A DNA stretch of 64,000 nt, from the NCBI RefSeq assembly GCF_009363555.1, contig NZ_CP045372.1:3235501-3299500 (forward strand), given 5' to 3'. The translations under genes were made by a program, and so were the position numbers. The DNA comes from Sulfitobacter sp. THAF37. GTDB taxonomy: Bacteria > Pseudomonadota > Alphaproteobacteria > Rhodobacterales > Rhodobacteraceae. The notes under the pieces are model-generated. The model did not search any database. It was not told the DNA's origin and saw only the letters and a program-made list of their open reading frames with translations. Of the stretch, positions 1 through 9,110 are shown piece after piece; the stretch's first letter is position 1; each line of letters begins with the position of its first letter.

Positions 1-213
1 AGCCCCGTGCACGCCGGACTTGTCCAAAAACCGCAGGATTGGCCACACAGTTCGGTGCACCGGGATCTAAGGCGCGGGGTTCAGCCGCCGGACTTTGATC
101 CGGCTGCCTTCCCGCCACGGCCTGCCACCCGCCGCGACCTGCCGAGGGATGTCATTTTGCAGTCGTCACGGCACGGCCAGCGACCCGGTTCAGACAGCTT
201 TCAGCGTCGGTGA
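1..213 (+). CDS. REP-associated tyrosine transposase (RAYT, Y1_Tnp family), C-terminal fragment
   Basis: An open frame runs in from the left edge and stops at a TGA at 211-213. The first ~35 codons read as the C-terminal tail seen in IS200-like REP-associated transposases: a PVxxGLV segment, then DWPHSSVHRDLRRG and a PPDF ending. These proteins are single-strand transposase relatives that process REP palindromes. The catalytic HUH and Tyr motifs would lie outside the window, so whether the gene is intact is unknown. The end overlaps the 3' end of the convergent amidotransferase gene by 24 nt. The tail past residue ~40 is arginine-rich and probably unconserved. The call rests only on this short tail. 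Confidence 0.55.
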   Translation, partial: SPVHAGLVQKPQDWPHSSVHRDLRRGVQPPDFDPAAFPPRPATRRDLPRDVILQSSRHGQRPGSDSFQRR

Positions 214-966
214 CACCTCGCCCGCCGCCCAGCTGCGCACCGCATCACCAAAAGACTGGAAAAGCACGCGCGACACAGGGTCTTCTGCCGCGTTCCATTC
301 CGGGTGCCACTGCACCGAAAGGGTGAACCCGCTGGCCCCCTTGACGAAAATTGCTTCCGGCGTGCCGTCGTCGGCGTAGCCGTCGATCACGATCCGCGCG
401 CCGGGCGTCTTGATCCCCTGCCCGTGCAGCGTGTTGGTGCGCACCTTCTGCGCGCCCATCAACTGGTGGAATACGCCGCCTTCGGAAAAGGTCACGTCAT
501 GGCGCAGTTCGAATTTTTCCTCGATCGTGCCATCGGGCGGCATCCGGTGGTTCATCCGGCCGGGCAGATCCCGGATTTCGGGATAAAGCGTGCCCCCCAT
601 CGCCACGTTGACCTCCTGAAAGCCGCGGCAGACCCCAAAGAACGGCTGGCCCCGTTCAACGCAGGCGCGGATCAGCGGCAACGCGATGGCATCGCGCGCG
701 CGGTCGAAATCTCCGTGCGCTTCCGTCGCCGCCTCGCCATATTCTTCGGGGTGGACATTGGGCCGTCCGCCCGTGAACAGGAAGCCGTCGCAGGTGTCCA
801 TGAGTTCGGCCAGCGACATGTGTCGCGGGTCGGCGGGAATAATGAACGGAACGCAGTCAGAGACCTGTGAAATCGCCTCCGTGTTCATCTGGCCCCCGGC
901 ATGGACCTTGTACTGATCGTTGATCAGCTGGGAATTTCCGATTATGCCGACGACGGGACGGGCCAT
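190..966 (-). CDS. Gamma-glutamyl-gamma-aminobutyrate hydrolase-like class I glutamine amidotransferase (peptidase C26)
   Basis: A 258-residue cytosolic class I glutamine amidotransferase of the PuuD/peptidase C26 type, which hydrolyses gamma-glutamyl amide bonds (PuuD acts on gamma-Glu-GABA in putrescine breakdown). The nucleophile elbow is GVCRG at 111-115 with Cys113, and the catalytic His and Glu lie in HPEW at 221-224. The N-terminal PVVGIIGNS and FLFTGGRPNVHPEEYG segments are typical. The ATG at 966 follows an AGAAGGTGA ribosome site. It lies 66 bp after the glcG-like gene on the same strand and may be its last operon partner. The true substrate is not known; no putrescine genes are nearby. 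Confidence 0.85.
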   Translation of the reverse strand: MARPVVGIIGNSQLINDQYKVHAGGQMNTEAISQVSDCVPFIIPADPRHMSLAELMDTCDGFLFTGGRPNVHPEEYGEAATEAHGDFDRARDAIALPLIRACVERGQPFFGVCRGFQEVNVAMGGTLYPEIRDLPGRMNHRMPPDGTIEEKFELRHDVTFSEGGVFHQLMGAQKVRTNTLHGQGIKTPGARIVIDGYADDGTPEAIFVKGASGFTLSVQWHPEWNAAEDPVSRVLFQSFGDAVRSWAAGEVSPTLKAV

Positions 967-1032
967 GGGTCACCTTCTGTTGCTGCATATGCACAAACAT
1001 AGGCGATGCCTGCCCCGCGCTCAAGCATCCCG

Positions 1033-1458
1033 TCAGATTTCCCCCTGCAACCCGGCCGCTTCGATCCCCGCCACGGCGCATTCCGCATCTTTTTCAGACG
1101 TATCGCCCGTCACCCCGACGGCGCCGACCACGGCGCCCTTGCGGTCGCGCAGCAGCACGCCGCCCGGCACCGGGACCACCTGGCCACCGTAGACCCCGTT
1201 GACCGCCGCCATGAAATAGGCCTGATCCTCGGCCCGCTTCATCTGGGCCGTGCCCGCCATGCCCAGCATCACCGCGCCATAGGCCTTGCCGTGTGCGATT
1301 GCAAAGCGCCCCGGCGCAGCGCCATCTTCACGCTCGAACGCCTGCACGTGGCCGCCTGCGTCCAGCACCACCACCGACAGAGGTTTCAGGTCCATCTCGC
1401 GGCCTTTCTCCAAGGCCTTGCGGATGATCGTGCGGGCTTTTCTCAATGATACGGCCAT
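1033..1458 (-). CDS. glcG: GlcG/HbpS family protein
   Basis: A 141-residue GlcG/HbpS-family protein (a small alpha/beta fold; some members bind heme, corrinoids or other small ligands; molecular role uncertain). Family features are an SVVVLDAGGHVQAFER strand-turn near residue 28, an AIAHGKAYGAVMLGM helix, and the glycine-rich VPVPGGVLLRDRKGAVVGAVGVTG core near residues 95-118. The start follows a strong GAGGAGGG site. It lies 80 bp downstream of malate synthase G on the same strand. glcG next to glcB is also the arrangement in the E. coli glycolate operon, which supports a glyoxylate/glycolate-linked role and the gene name. No signal peptide is visible. Confidence 0.8.
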   Translation of the reverse strand: MAVSLRKARTIIRKALEKGREMDLKPLSVVVLDAGGHVQAFEREDGAAPGRFAIAHGKAYGAVMLGMAGTAQMKRAEDQAYFMAAVNGVYGGQVVPVPGGVLLRDRKGAVVGAVGVTGDTSEKDAECAVAGIEAAGLQGEI

Positions 1459-1538
1459 CAGGCCCTCCTCTTTCTTATCTGGGGTCGTTGCCCCCGGTAT
1501 CTGGGGCCAGCGCGCCCCATGCGTCTCTTCGCCCGCGC

Positions 1539-3761
1539 TCAGTTGGCGGCCTTCAGCTCCAGCCGACGCGCGTGCAACACCGGCTCGGTATAGCCGGAGG
1601 GCTGCGCACGCCCTTTCAGCACCAGATCGCAGGCTGCCTGAAACGCGATGCCGTCGTAGCCGGGCGCCATCGGGCGATAGGCCGGGTCATCGGCATTCTG
1701 CCGGTCCACAATCTCGGCCATCTTTCTCAGCCCCGCGATCACCTGTTCTTCACTGATCACACCGTGATGCAGCCAGTTGGCAAGCGCCTGGGCCGAGATC
1801 CGGCAGGTCGCGCGGTCCTCCATCAGGCCCACATCGTTGATGTCAGGCACCTTGGAGCAGCCGACCCCCTGGTCCACCCAGCGCACCACGTAGCCCAGGA
1901 TGCCCTGCGCGTTGTTCTCGATTTCGCGGGTGATCTCGTCCTCGCTCAGGTTGCGCCCGTCCATCACGGGAATGCGCAGCAGGTCGGCCAATGTGCCGCG
2001 CGCCCCGCCCGAGGCGATTTCGGTCTGCCGCGCCATCACATCGACCTCGTGATAGTGCATCGCGTGCAGCGTCGCCGCCGTAGGTGACGGCACCCATGCG
2101 CAGGTCGCCCCGGCCTTGGGGTGGCCGATCTTGGTGTCGATCATGTCGGCCATCCGGTCCGGCATGGCCCACATCCCCTTGCCGATCTGGGCCCGCCCCT
2201 GCAGGCCGCAGGCCAGCCCGATGTCCACGTTGCGGTCCTCGTAGGCGGCAATCCAGTCGGCATTCTTCATCTCGCCCTTGGGTACCATCGGCCCTGCTTC
2301 CATGCTGGTGTGGATCTCGTCGCCGGTACGGTCCAGGAAGCCTGTGTTGATAAACGCGACCCGGTGCCGCGCCGCGCGGATACATTCCTTGAGGTTGACA
2401 CTGGTGCGGCGTTCCTCATCCATGATCCCCAGCTTCACGGTATAGCGCGGCAGCCCCAGAACCTGCTCCACCCGGCTGAAGATCTCGTCCGAGAAGCGCA
2501 CCTCGGCAGGTCCATGCATCTTGGGTTTCACCACATAGACCGATCCGGTCACGGAATTGCGCGGGCCACGGTCCTTTTTCAGATCGTGCAGGGCGATCAG
2601 CGTCGTGATCATCGCGTCCATCAGCCCCTCGCCGATTTCCTGCCCCTCGCGGTCCAGTACCGCGGGGTTCGTCATCAGGTGCCCCACATTTCGCACCAGC
2701 ATCAATGCGCGGCCCTTCAGACGGACGTCCCCCCCGTCGGGGGCGGTGTAGCTGCGATCCGGATGCATCTCGCGGGTGATCGTCTTGCCGTTCTTTTCAA
2801 AGGTTTCGGCCAGATCGCCCCGCATCAGGCCCAGCCAGTTGCGGTAGGCGCCGACCTTGTCCTCCGCATCCACCGCCGCGACGCTGTCTTCGCAATCCAT
2901 GATCGTCGATACCGCGCTTTCCAGCAGGATGTCGGACACATGGGCCGCATCGGTCCGGCCGATGGGATGCTCTGGATCGACCTGAATTTCGATGTGCAAG
3001 CCATTGTTTTCGAAAAGAATGGCTTCGGGCGCCTCTGGCTTGCCGCGGTACCCTTTGAACCGGGTCGGGTCGGCCAGCGGGATGCCGTGATGCACGGTCG
3101 GGGACCCGCCGGATTCCTCGTGGGTCGTGACCGTGCCGCGGTGATCCTCGTCATTCAGCAGCAGCCCTTCCAGGCCGCTGTCGCCCACACGGTATCCGAC
3201 AAGCTGTGCGTGGCTGCCCGATTGCAGCGGCACCGCGTCGTCAAGAAAGGCCTTCGCCCGCGCCACCACCCGCGCGCCGCGCGCCGCGTCATATGCCCCG
3301 TCGGGAGGCAGATCGCCCAGCGCATCGGTGCCGTAATAGGCGTCATACAGGCTGCCCCAGCGCGCATTGGCGGCATTCAACGCGAAACGGGCATTGGTGA
3401 TCGGCACCACCAGCTGCGGCCCCGGCACCGAAGCGATCTCGGGGTCCACATTCTGCGTCTCGATGGTGAAATCGGCCCCCTCCGGCACAAGATACCCGAT
3501 CTCCTCCAGAAAGGCGCGGTAGGCTTCGGCGTCATGCGCCTGACCCCGGCGGGCGATGTGCCAGTCGTCGATCCGGCCTTGCAGGTCCGCGCGGGCGGCA
3601 AGCAGGTCGCGGTTGGTGCCGGAAAAATCGTGGATCAGCCCGGAGAATCCCTGCCAGAAATCGTCGGCTGCAACCCCTGTTCCGTCCAGCGCCTCCGTCT
3701 CGATGAAAGAGACCAGCGTCGCATCCACCTGAAGGTCGTGCTTGTTGATTCTGTCTGCCAT
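1539..3761 (-). CDS. glcB: Malate synthase G
   Basis: Condenses glyoxylate with acetyl-CoA to malate in the cytosol, serving glyoxylate and glycolate use. The protein is 740 residues, the usual length of the large monomeric G isoform. Family blocks are visible throughout: the [22 protein letters not shown] segment near 275-295 with its acidic pair, [15 protein letters not shown] near 405, and [19 protein letters not shown] toward the C-terminus. The start is set at 3761 (MADRINK) rather than an in-frame ATG nine codons upstream, because GGGGGCGAGAGA precedes it and the protein then begins as homologues do. It is followed on the same strand by the glcG-like gene. No glycolate oxidase genes lie in the window. 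Confidence 0.96.
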   Translation of the reverse strand: MADRINKHDLQVDATLVSFIETEALDGTGVAADDFWQGFSGLIHDFSGTNRDLLAARADLQGRIDDWHIARRGQAHDAEAYRAFLEEIGYLVPEGADFTIETQNVDPEIASVPGPQLVVPITNARFALNAANARWGSLYDAYYGTDALGDLPPDGAYDAARGARVVARAKAFLDDAVPLQSGSHAQLVGYRVGDSGLEGLLLNDEDHRGTVTTHEESGGSPTVHHGIPLADPTRFKGYRGKPEAPEAILFENNGLHIEIQVDPEHPIGRTDAAHVSDILLESAVSTIMDCEDSVAAVDAEDKVGAYRNWLGLMRGDLAETFEKNGKTITREMHPDRSYTAPDGGDVRLKGRALMLVRNVGHLMTNPAVLDREGQEIGEGLMDAMITTLIALHDLKKDRGPRNSVTGSVYVVKPKMHGPAEVRFSDEIFSRVEQVLGLPRYTVKLGIMDEERRTSVNLKECIRAARHRVAFINTGFLDRTGDEIHTSMEAGPMVPKGEMKNADWIAAYEDRNVDIGLACGLQGRAQIGKGMWAMPDRMADMIDTKIGHPKAGATCAWVPSPTAATLHAMHYHEVDVMARQTEIASGGARGTLADLLRIPVMDGRNLSEDEITREIENNAQGILGYVVRWVDQGVGCSKVPDINDVGLMEDRATCRISAQALANWLHHGVISEEQVIAGLRKMAEIVDRQNADDPAYRPMAPGYDGIAFQAACDLVLKGRAQPSGYTEPVLHARRLELKAAN

Positions 3762-3869
3762 TCTCTCGCCCCCTCGATCAGATTTCATAAGGGTTTACGC
3801 CGGTTGGTCCGGCCCGACAAGCCGTCAGCCGGATCGCCTGACGGGGGTGCAGCCGCGAAGGCCGCAAAC

Positions 3870-3903
3870 GAAAAAGCGGCTCCGCACGCGCGAAAGCCGC
3901 TTT
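3870..3903 (-). terminator. Rho-independent terminator
   Basis: A perfect 9-bp stem (3873-3881 paired with 3895-3903, 13-nt loop). On the minus strand it is followed by TTTTTCG. It lies 29 bp past the stop codon of the small membrane-protein gene at 3932-4171 and separates it from glcB. Confidence 0.8.
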
Positions 3904-3931
3904 CGATGATCTGTAAATTGCCGAAGCGGTA

Positions 3932-4171
3932 TCAGTTAGACTCGTTGGTCCCCGGCTCGACCGGGTCGACAGCGACACCGCTGCCCTCGGTACTGCTGGC
4001 ATCGTCGTTGACACCCACAGGCATGTCCGCGTCGTCGCCGCCGCGGATCACCGCGAGGAAGATGACGATCAGGACCATGAGCACGCCGAACAGCATCGCC
4101 CCCTTTATCCCAAGCAGAGCTGGCTTGTGACGTTCCTCTTGCTTGTCGACATTGGTGTCAGGCGGCGACAT
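3932..4171 (-). CDS. Small single-pass membrane protein, unknown function
   Basis: A 79-residue protein of no recognised family. It has a polar charged N-terminus (~1-22), one strong transmembrane segment at about residues 24-43 (GAMLFGVLMVLIVIFLAVI) and an acidic, Ser/Gly/Pro-rich tail. It is probably anchored in the inner membrane; orientation is not clear. A good terminator follows immediately and the gene is divergent from pepN across a 99-bp gap, which supports a real gene. Its start is preceded by AAGGAGATC. Confidence 0.65.
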   Translation of the reverse strand: MSPPDTNVDKQEERHKPALLGIKGAMLFGVLMVLIVIFLAVIRGGDDADMPVGVNDDASSTEGSGVAVDPVEPGTNESN

Positions 4172-4270
4172 TCAGATCTCCTTGCTTGGTTCAATTCGAC
4201 CCGTTGCAGGCCGCGTTTCATGGACCTAACGTGCGGGGCAGACATCGGTTCCGAACAAAGAGGTGCATTC

Positions 4271-6826
4271 ATGCGCGACGCGGCCCCCGAAACGATCTAC
4301 CTGTCCGACTACACGCCCTTCGGGTTCGTCGTGGACAGCGTGGCGCTTGAATTCGAACTCGATCCGGGCCACACCCGCGTCAAAAGCCGGATTGCCTTTC
4401 GCCCCAACCCCGAAGCGACGTCCCGGCGGTTCTTCCTGAACGGCGAAAACCTCAAGCTGATTTCGGCCCGCATCGACGGCCAGGATGTGTCCTGCACGAT
4501 CAGCGATGAAGGGCTGACCTGCGACGTCCCCGATGCCCCCTTTGTCTGGGAGGCCGAAGTGGAGATCGCACCGGCTGAAAACACCGCTCTTGAAGGGTTG
4601 TACATGTCCAATGGCATGTATTGCACACAATGCGAGGCCGAAGGCTTTCGCAAAATCACCTATTACCCCGACCGCCCCGACGTGATGAGCGAATTCACCG
4701 TCACCATCCAAGGGCCTCACCCCGTCCTGCTGAGCAACGGCAACCCCGTCGAGACGTCCGAGCACCGCGCGGTCTGGCATGACCCCTGGCCCAAGCCCGC
4801 CTATCTGTTCGCCCTGGTCGCGGGCGACCTCGTGGCGCATTCCGACCGTTTCACCACGATGGAGGGCCGCGACGTCGCGCTGAACCTCTATGTCCGCCCC
4901 GGTGACGAGGGGAAATGCGCCTTCGGGATGGAGGCGCTGAAGGCCTCGATGAAATGGGACGAGGATGTCTATGGCCGCGCCTACGACCTCGATCTGTTCA
5001 ACATCGTCGCGGTGGACGATTTCAACATGGGCGCGATGGAGAACAAGGGGCTGAACATCTTCAACTCCTCCGCCGTGCTGGCCAGCCCCGAAACCTCCAC
5101 CGACATGAACTTCGAGCGGATCGAGGCGATCATCGCGCATGAATATTTCCACAACTGGACCGGCAACCGGATCACCTGCCGCGACTGGTTCCAACTGTGC
5201 CTGAAGGAAGGGCTGACTGTTTTCCGCGACAGCCAGTTCACCTCCGACATGCGTTCGGCCCCGGTCAAGCGGATCGGCGATGTGATCGACCTGCGCGCCC
5301 GCCAGTTCCCCGAGGATCAGGGCCCCCTGGCCCACCCCGTGCGGCCCGAGAGCTTTCAGGAGATCAACAACTTCTACACCGCCACCGTCTACGAAAAGGG
5401 CGCCGAGGTCATCCGCATGCTCAAGACGCTGGTGGGCGATGACGCCTATGCGCGCGCGCTCGATCTCTACTTTGACCGGCACGACGGTCAGGCCTGTACC
5501 ATCGAGGACTGGCTGAAGGTGTTCGAAGACACGACGGGCCGGAACCTTGCGCAGTTCAAACGCTGGTATGCGCAGGCCGGCACCCCGCGTCTCAAGGTCA
5601 CTGAGACCTGGGAGGACGGGACCCTGACCCTGACCTTCCGACAGGACACCAAGCCCAGCGCCGCCTCGCCCGACCCGAAACCGCAGGTCATTCCCATCGC
5701 GACCGGGCTGATCGGCCCGGATGGCGCCGAAGTGGCCGAGACCCGCATCCTTGAGATGTCGGAGGCGACCCAGAGCTTCAGCTTCGAAGGGTTGGAGGCG
5801 CGCCCGGTACCGTCCATCCTGCGCGGCTTTTCCGCGCCCGTGATGCTGGAGCATGACCTCAGCGACGCGGACCGCGCGCATCTGCTGAGCCACGACACCG
5901 ACCCTTTCAACCGGTGGGAAGCCGCGCGGACGCTGGCACGCAGGTCGCTGCTGCCGATGATCCAGAACGGGTCAGAGGCCGACCCCGCCTTTCTGTCGTC
6001 GATCCGCGCGGTCGTCGGCGACGAAACGCTCGACCCGGCCTACCGGGCGCTGATCCTGGGACTGCCGACGCAATCCGAACTGGCGGCGCTGATCCATGCC
6101 GAGGGCGGGACGCCGGTGCCCGAGAACATCCATGCGGGTGTCGAGGCCATGCGTGATGCCCTGGCAGAGACCTTTGGCGAGGCCGCGGCCCGCATTCGGG
6201 AGGCCAACCTTGTCACCGCCCCCTACGATCCCGGCGCGGAACAGGCGGGCCAGCGCAGCCTTGCCAACGCCATGCTCTCTCTGATCACCCGGCGCGATGG
6301 CGGCGCGGCGGCCCAGGCACAGTTCGACAGTGCGGACAACATGACCAACCAGCTTGCGGCGCTGGCGGCGCTGCTGCATGTCGGCAAGGGAGACAGCGCG
6401 CTGGCCGACTTCGAGGTGCAATGGAAGCACGACCGGCTGGTGATGGACAAATGGTTCGGCCTGCAGGTCACGCAGGCACGGCCAGAGGATGCCGCGTCTG
6501 TCGCCGAGGCGCTGACCGGTCATCCCGATTTCACCTGGCAGACCCCGAACCGCTTTCGCGCGGTCTTCGGCTCTCTGGCGATGCACCACGCGGGGTTCCA
6601 TCACGCATCGGGCAAAGGTTACCGGCTGCTGGCCGACTGGCTGATCCGGCTGGACCCGAAGAACCCGCAGACCACGGCGCGCATGTGCTCGGCCTTTCAG
6701 ACGTGGAAACGCTATGACGCCGACCGGCAGGCGCTGATCGCGGCCGAGGTGGACCGCATCCTGTCCACACCGAACCTCAGCCGCGACACCACAGAGATGC
6801 TGACGCGCATCAGGGGGGCCTCTTGA
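4271..6826 (+). CDS. pepN: Aminopeptidase N (M1 family)
   Basis: A cytosolic zinc aminopeptidase that trims N-terminal residues from peptides. It is 851 residues, close to E. coli PepN. The exopeptidase motif GAMEN is at 254-258, the zinc motif HEYFH at 290-294 and the third ligand Glu313 in the KEGLTVF segment, at the expected spacing. The C-terminal helical domain (DUF3458-like) fills the rest. The ATG at 4271 is chosen because AAAGAGGT precedes it; an upstream in-frame ATG at 4127 would add 48 residues of unconserved sequence overlapping the divergent gene. Its stop codon overlaps the TTG start of the next gene, so the two are translationally coupled. Confidence 0.96.
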   Translation: MRDAAPETIYLSDYTPFGFVVDSVALEFELDPGHTRVKSRIAFRPNPEATSRRFFLNGENLKLISARIDGQDVSCTISDEGLTCDVPDAPFVWEAEVEIAPAENTALEGLYMSNGMYCTQCEAEGFRKITYYPDRPDVMSEFTVTIQGPHPVLLSNGNPVETSEHRAVWHDPWPKPAYLFALVAGDLVAHSDRFTTMEGRDVALNLYVRPGDEGKCAFGMEALKASMKWDEDVYGRAYDLDLFNIVAVDDFNMGAMENKGLNIFNSSAVLASPETSTDMNFERIEAIIAHEYFHNWTGNRITCRDWFQLCLKEGLTVFRDSQFTSDMRSAPVKRIGDVIDLRARQFPEDQGPLAHPVRPESFQEINNFYTATVYEKGAEVIRMLKTLVGDDAYARALDLYFDRHDGQACTIEDWLKVFEDTTGRNLAQFKRWYAQAGTPRLKVTETWEDGTLTLTFRQDTKPSAASPDPKPQVIPIATGLIGPDGAEVAETRILEMSEATQSFSFEGLEARPVPSILRGFSAPVMLEHDLSDADRAHLLSHDTDPFNRWEAARTLARRSLLPMIQNGSEADPAFLSSIRAVVGDETLDPAYRALILGLPTQSELAALIHAEGGTPVPENIHAGVEAMRDALAETFGEAAARIREANLVTAPYDPGAEQAGQRSLANAMLSLITRRDGGAAAQAQFDSADNMTNQLAALAALLHVGKGDSALADFEVQWKHDRLVMDKWFGLQVTQARPEDAASVAEALTGHPDFTWQTPNRFRAVFGSLAMHHAGFHHASGKGYRLLADWLIRLDPKNPQTTARMCSAFQTWKRYDADRQALIAAEVDRILSTPNLSRDTTEMLTRIRGAS

Positions 6827-7566
6827 CCCGGCCGGTCTGCCTGATCACCGGAGCCTCCACCGGGATCGGCGCGGCCTGCGCACGGCTGGCGGCAACGCGG
6901 GGCTACGACCTGGTGCTGAACTACCGGTCCGACCATGACAGCGCCCATCTGGTGGCCAGCGATGTGGAAAAAACCGGTGCGCATGCGCTGCTCTGTCCTG
7001 CCGATCTGGCCGACCCGGATGCCATCGAGGACATGTTCACCCAGATTGACGACGAGTTCGGCCAGCTTGACGCGCTGATCAACAACGCAGGCATCGTCGA
7101 CCACGCCGCCCCCGTGTCCGCACTGACCCATGACCGCCTGCGGCGGATGTTCGACATCAACGTGATCGGCACGATCCTGGTCGCGGGCGCTGCCGTCAGG
7201 CGGATGCAGGCACAGGGCGACGGCGGGGCCATCGTCAATATCTCTTCCGCGGCGGCCCGGCTGGGGTCGGCCAATGAATACGTGGATTACGCCGCTTCCA
7301 AGGCCGCCATCGACACCTTTACCAAGGGATTGTCGGATGAGGTCGCCGCCGACGGCATCCGCGTCATGTCGCTGCGCCCCGGCCTGATCGAGACCGGCAT
7401 CCACGCCAAGGGCGGCAGCCCGGACCGCGCCACGCGCCTCGCGGGCAATGTGCCCATGCGCCGCGCGGGCACGGCAGAGGAAGTGGCACAGGCCGCCCTG
7501 TGGCTGCTGTCGGACGACGCGAGCTATGTCACCGGTTCGACCCTCGATGTGTCGGGCGGCAGATAG
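6823..7566 (+). CDS. Short-chain dehydrogenase/reductase (SDR)
   Basis: A 247-residue NAD(P)-dependent oxidoreductase with a complete classical SDR set: the TGASTGIG cofactor loop at 9-16, NNAG at 87-90, Ser142 in NISSAAA and the catalytic YAASK at 156-160. The Rossmann fold spans almost the whole chain. The C-terminal DDASYVTGSTLDVSGG is the usual SDR ending. The start is a TTG at 6823 that overlaps the pepN stop codon and follows AGGGGGG. The substrate cannot be read from sequence; family members act on sugars, acyl-ACPs and many alcohols. Confidence 0.9.
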   Translation: MTRPVCLITGASTGIGAACARLAATRGYDLVLNYRSDHDSAHLVASDVEKTGAHALLCPADLADPDAIEDMFTQIDDEFGQLDALINNAGIVDHAAPVSALTHDRLRRMFDINVIGTILVAGAAVRRMQAQGDGGAIVNISSAAARLGSANEYVDYAASKAAIDTFTKGLSDEVAADGIRVMSLRPGLIETGIHAKGGSPDRATRLAGNVPMRRAGTAEEVAQAALWLLSDDASYVTGSTLDVSGGR

Positions 7567-7573
7567 GCCCCCC

Positions 7574-8023
7574 TTGTCCGAAACCATAACCGACCCCGTC
7601 TTCAGCTACCGCCGTGCCGGTCGCAGCCTTCGGGGCATGGCGATCCTGATCGCGGTCTGGGCGGCACTGCTGTATCTGCTGATCGTCCTGGACGCGGCTC
7701 CGATGATCGTGGCCATCCTCGCCGTCTTCACCCTGCCCGCCCTGTGGGATCTGGTCCGCAATCCGCTGGCGGGCATCGACCTGAGTGCAACGCATCTGCG
7801 CTGGTTCACCGGGCCGCGCGACGCTGTGATTGCCCTGTCCGAAATCGACCACATCCGGCTGGACACACGGCTCGACCTTTCCGTGCGCGCCAGTATCGTC
7901 CTGCCAAGCGGCCGCAGGATCAGGATGCCCTTTGAAGCAACCCCGCCCCATCAGGCATTCGAAGACGCGCTCACCGCTCAGGGTGTCACCGTGAAACGGT
8001 TCCATTTCCAACTGTTGCAATAG
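7574..8023 (+). CDS. Membrane protein with PH-like C-terminal domain, unknown function
   Basis: A 149-residue protein. After ~17 polar residues there are two closely spaced hydrophobic segments (about 21-40 and 43-60), then a soluble part of ~90 residues rich in beta-strand patterns (LSATHLRWFTG, IALSEIDHIRLDT, ASIVLPSGRRIRMPF). This layout resembles bacterial PH-like (YdbT/DUF304-type) membrane proteins, but that is inference. The start is set at a TTG at 7574, seven bases after the SDR stop; longer starts would run far into the SDR gene. Probably the last gene of the pepN-SDR unit. Confidence 0.7.
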   Translation: MSETITDPVFSYRRAGRSLRGMAILIAVWAALLYLLIVLDAAPMIVAILAVFTLPALWDLVRNPLAGIDLSATHLRWFTGPRDAVIALSEIDHIRLDTRLDLSVRASIVLPSGRRIRMPFEATPPHQAFEDALTAQGVTVKRFHFQLLQ

Positions 8024-8029
8024 CCCCGG

Positions 8030-8857
8030 TCAGGGGCGTGCGCGGGGCCGTGTCACGCTGATCGGTTTGCAGTAAGACTGCTGTCGCAGCCAGCCCGCCA
8101 TCTCTCGACGTTTCGAGGCGGATCGCATCGGCCCCCAGTCGGCGCCGACACCCCGGTTGCCGCGCGGCCCCGATATGACCCCGTCCCGCGGCACGGTATG
8201 CGCCATGATGCGCACGGCGCAGCTGAGGTTCGCGGGCCCGCTCTTTAGAGACGCGCCATCGCCCACGTTGCAGTTATAGCCTCGGGCGGTGCCCGGCAGG
8301 ATCTGCAACAGCCCGTACCAGCGGCCGCCGCCGCCCACCGCCCAGGGCTTGTAGGTGCTTTCATGCTTGGCCAGCGCCGACAGGAAGCCCACCCAGAAGG
8401 CCCGCCGCCGCCTTTCGTCCGCCTGAGGATAGGCCGGGCACCAGGTGTCGATATCGCCTGGCACCATGTCCACCAGCGCCTTGCCATGCGACTTGAGCGC
8501 AGCCAGCGCCGTGCGGGTCCACAGGGCGTTGCCGACCATGTGCTGCCAACGGGTGCGCGGCAGATTGGGCGACCGCGCGACAGGCCGCAGGACCGGCTCC
8601 ACCGGCAGGACCAACACGGTTTCCTCCGGCGCGTCGGGCCGCAGGGCGGCGGCCCCCGGCAACGTCAGCGGCAGCGCCTCGGCCCGCGCGGGCAGGTTTG
8701 GCACCGGCGTCGCGGCCAAGGGTTCGGCGCGATCGGGATCAACCTTAGGTCGTTCCACCAGATCTGACATGGACTGGGGCCGCAGCGGCGCATGCCCATC
8801 AGCCATAACAGCGTCAGACATCATAAGGAGCGCAAAGGTCAGGCCGGCAAATTTCAT
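8030..8857 (-). CDS. Exported lytic transglycosylase-like (SLT) protein
   Basis: A 275-residue exported protein with a signal peptide (KFAGLTFALLMMSDAVMA, cleavage near residue 19) and a Pro/Ala-rich linker to ~100. The C-terminal half resembles the lysozyme-like transglycosylase SLT fold: FLSALAKHESTYKPW with the likely catalytic Glu, WYGLLQILPGTARGY, and late cysteines. Such enzymes cleave the MurNAc-GlcNAc bond of peptidoglycan. The start is placed at the ATG at 8857, which begins the signal peptide; 12 codons upstream is another in-frame ATG. Convergent with the gene before it. Substrate specificity is unknown. Confidence 0.75.
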   Translation of the reverse strand: MKFAGLTFALLMMSDAVMADGHAPLRPQSMSDLVERPKVDPDRAEPLAATPVPNLPARAEALPLTLPGAAALRPDAPEETVLVLPVEPVLRPVARSPNLPRTRWQHMVGNALWTRTALAALKSHGKALVDMVPGDIDTWCPAYPQADERRRRAFWVGFLSALAKHESTYKPWAVGGGGRWYGLLQILPGTARGYNCNVGDGASLKSGPANLSCAVRIMAHTVPRDGVISGPRGNRGVGADWGPMRSASKRREMAGWLRQQSYCKPISVTRPRARP

Positions 8858-9110
8858 GACGGGCAGTATGTGCGCGGCAATTCGGACTGGCAAGTATCAG
8901 CCCATTTTGCGGCAAAGCACCGCAACAATCGCCGCCTTCTGCCGACCTTCGGCGCCGGGACCGGAACAATCATTAATCATTCTGTCATTCCTGCGGAGAA
9001 TACACGCTTAAGGAGAGAATATTCCCCGAGAACTTCGCACCCCAGCCATGTTTCAGCCCGATTGCCGCAGCAGGTTACGAGGAACTGCCAACACCTCCGG
9101 ACATCCCGAC

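Noticed and set aside
2121..4130. A 669-codon plus-strand open frame opposite malate synthase G
   Set aside because: It is the mirror of a high-GC gene; its translation is His/Arg/Gly/Val-rich with no family motifs, while the minus strand encodes a clear malate synthase.
4226..5893. A 555-codon minus-strand frame opposite pepN
   Set aside because: Shadow frame without motifs; pepN is complete with zinc ligands.
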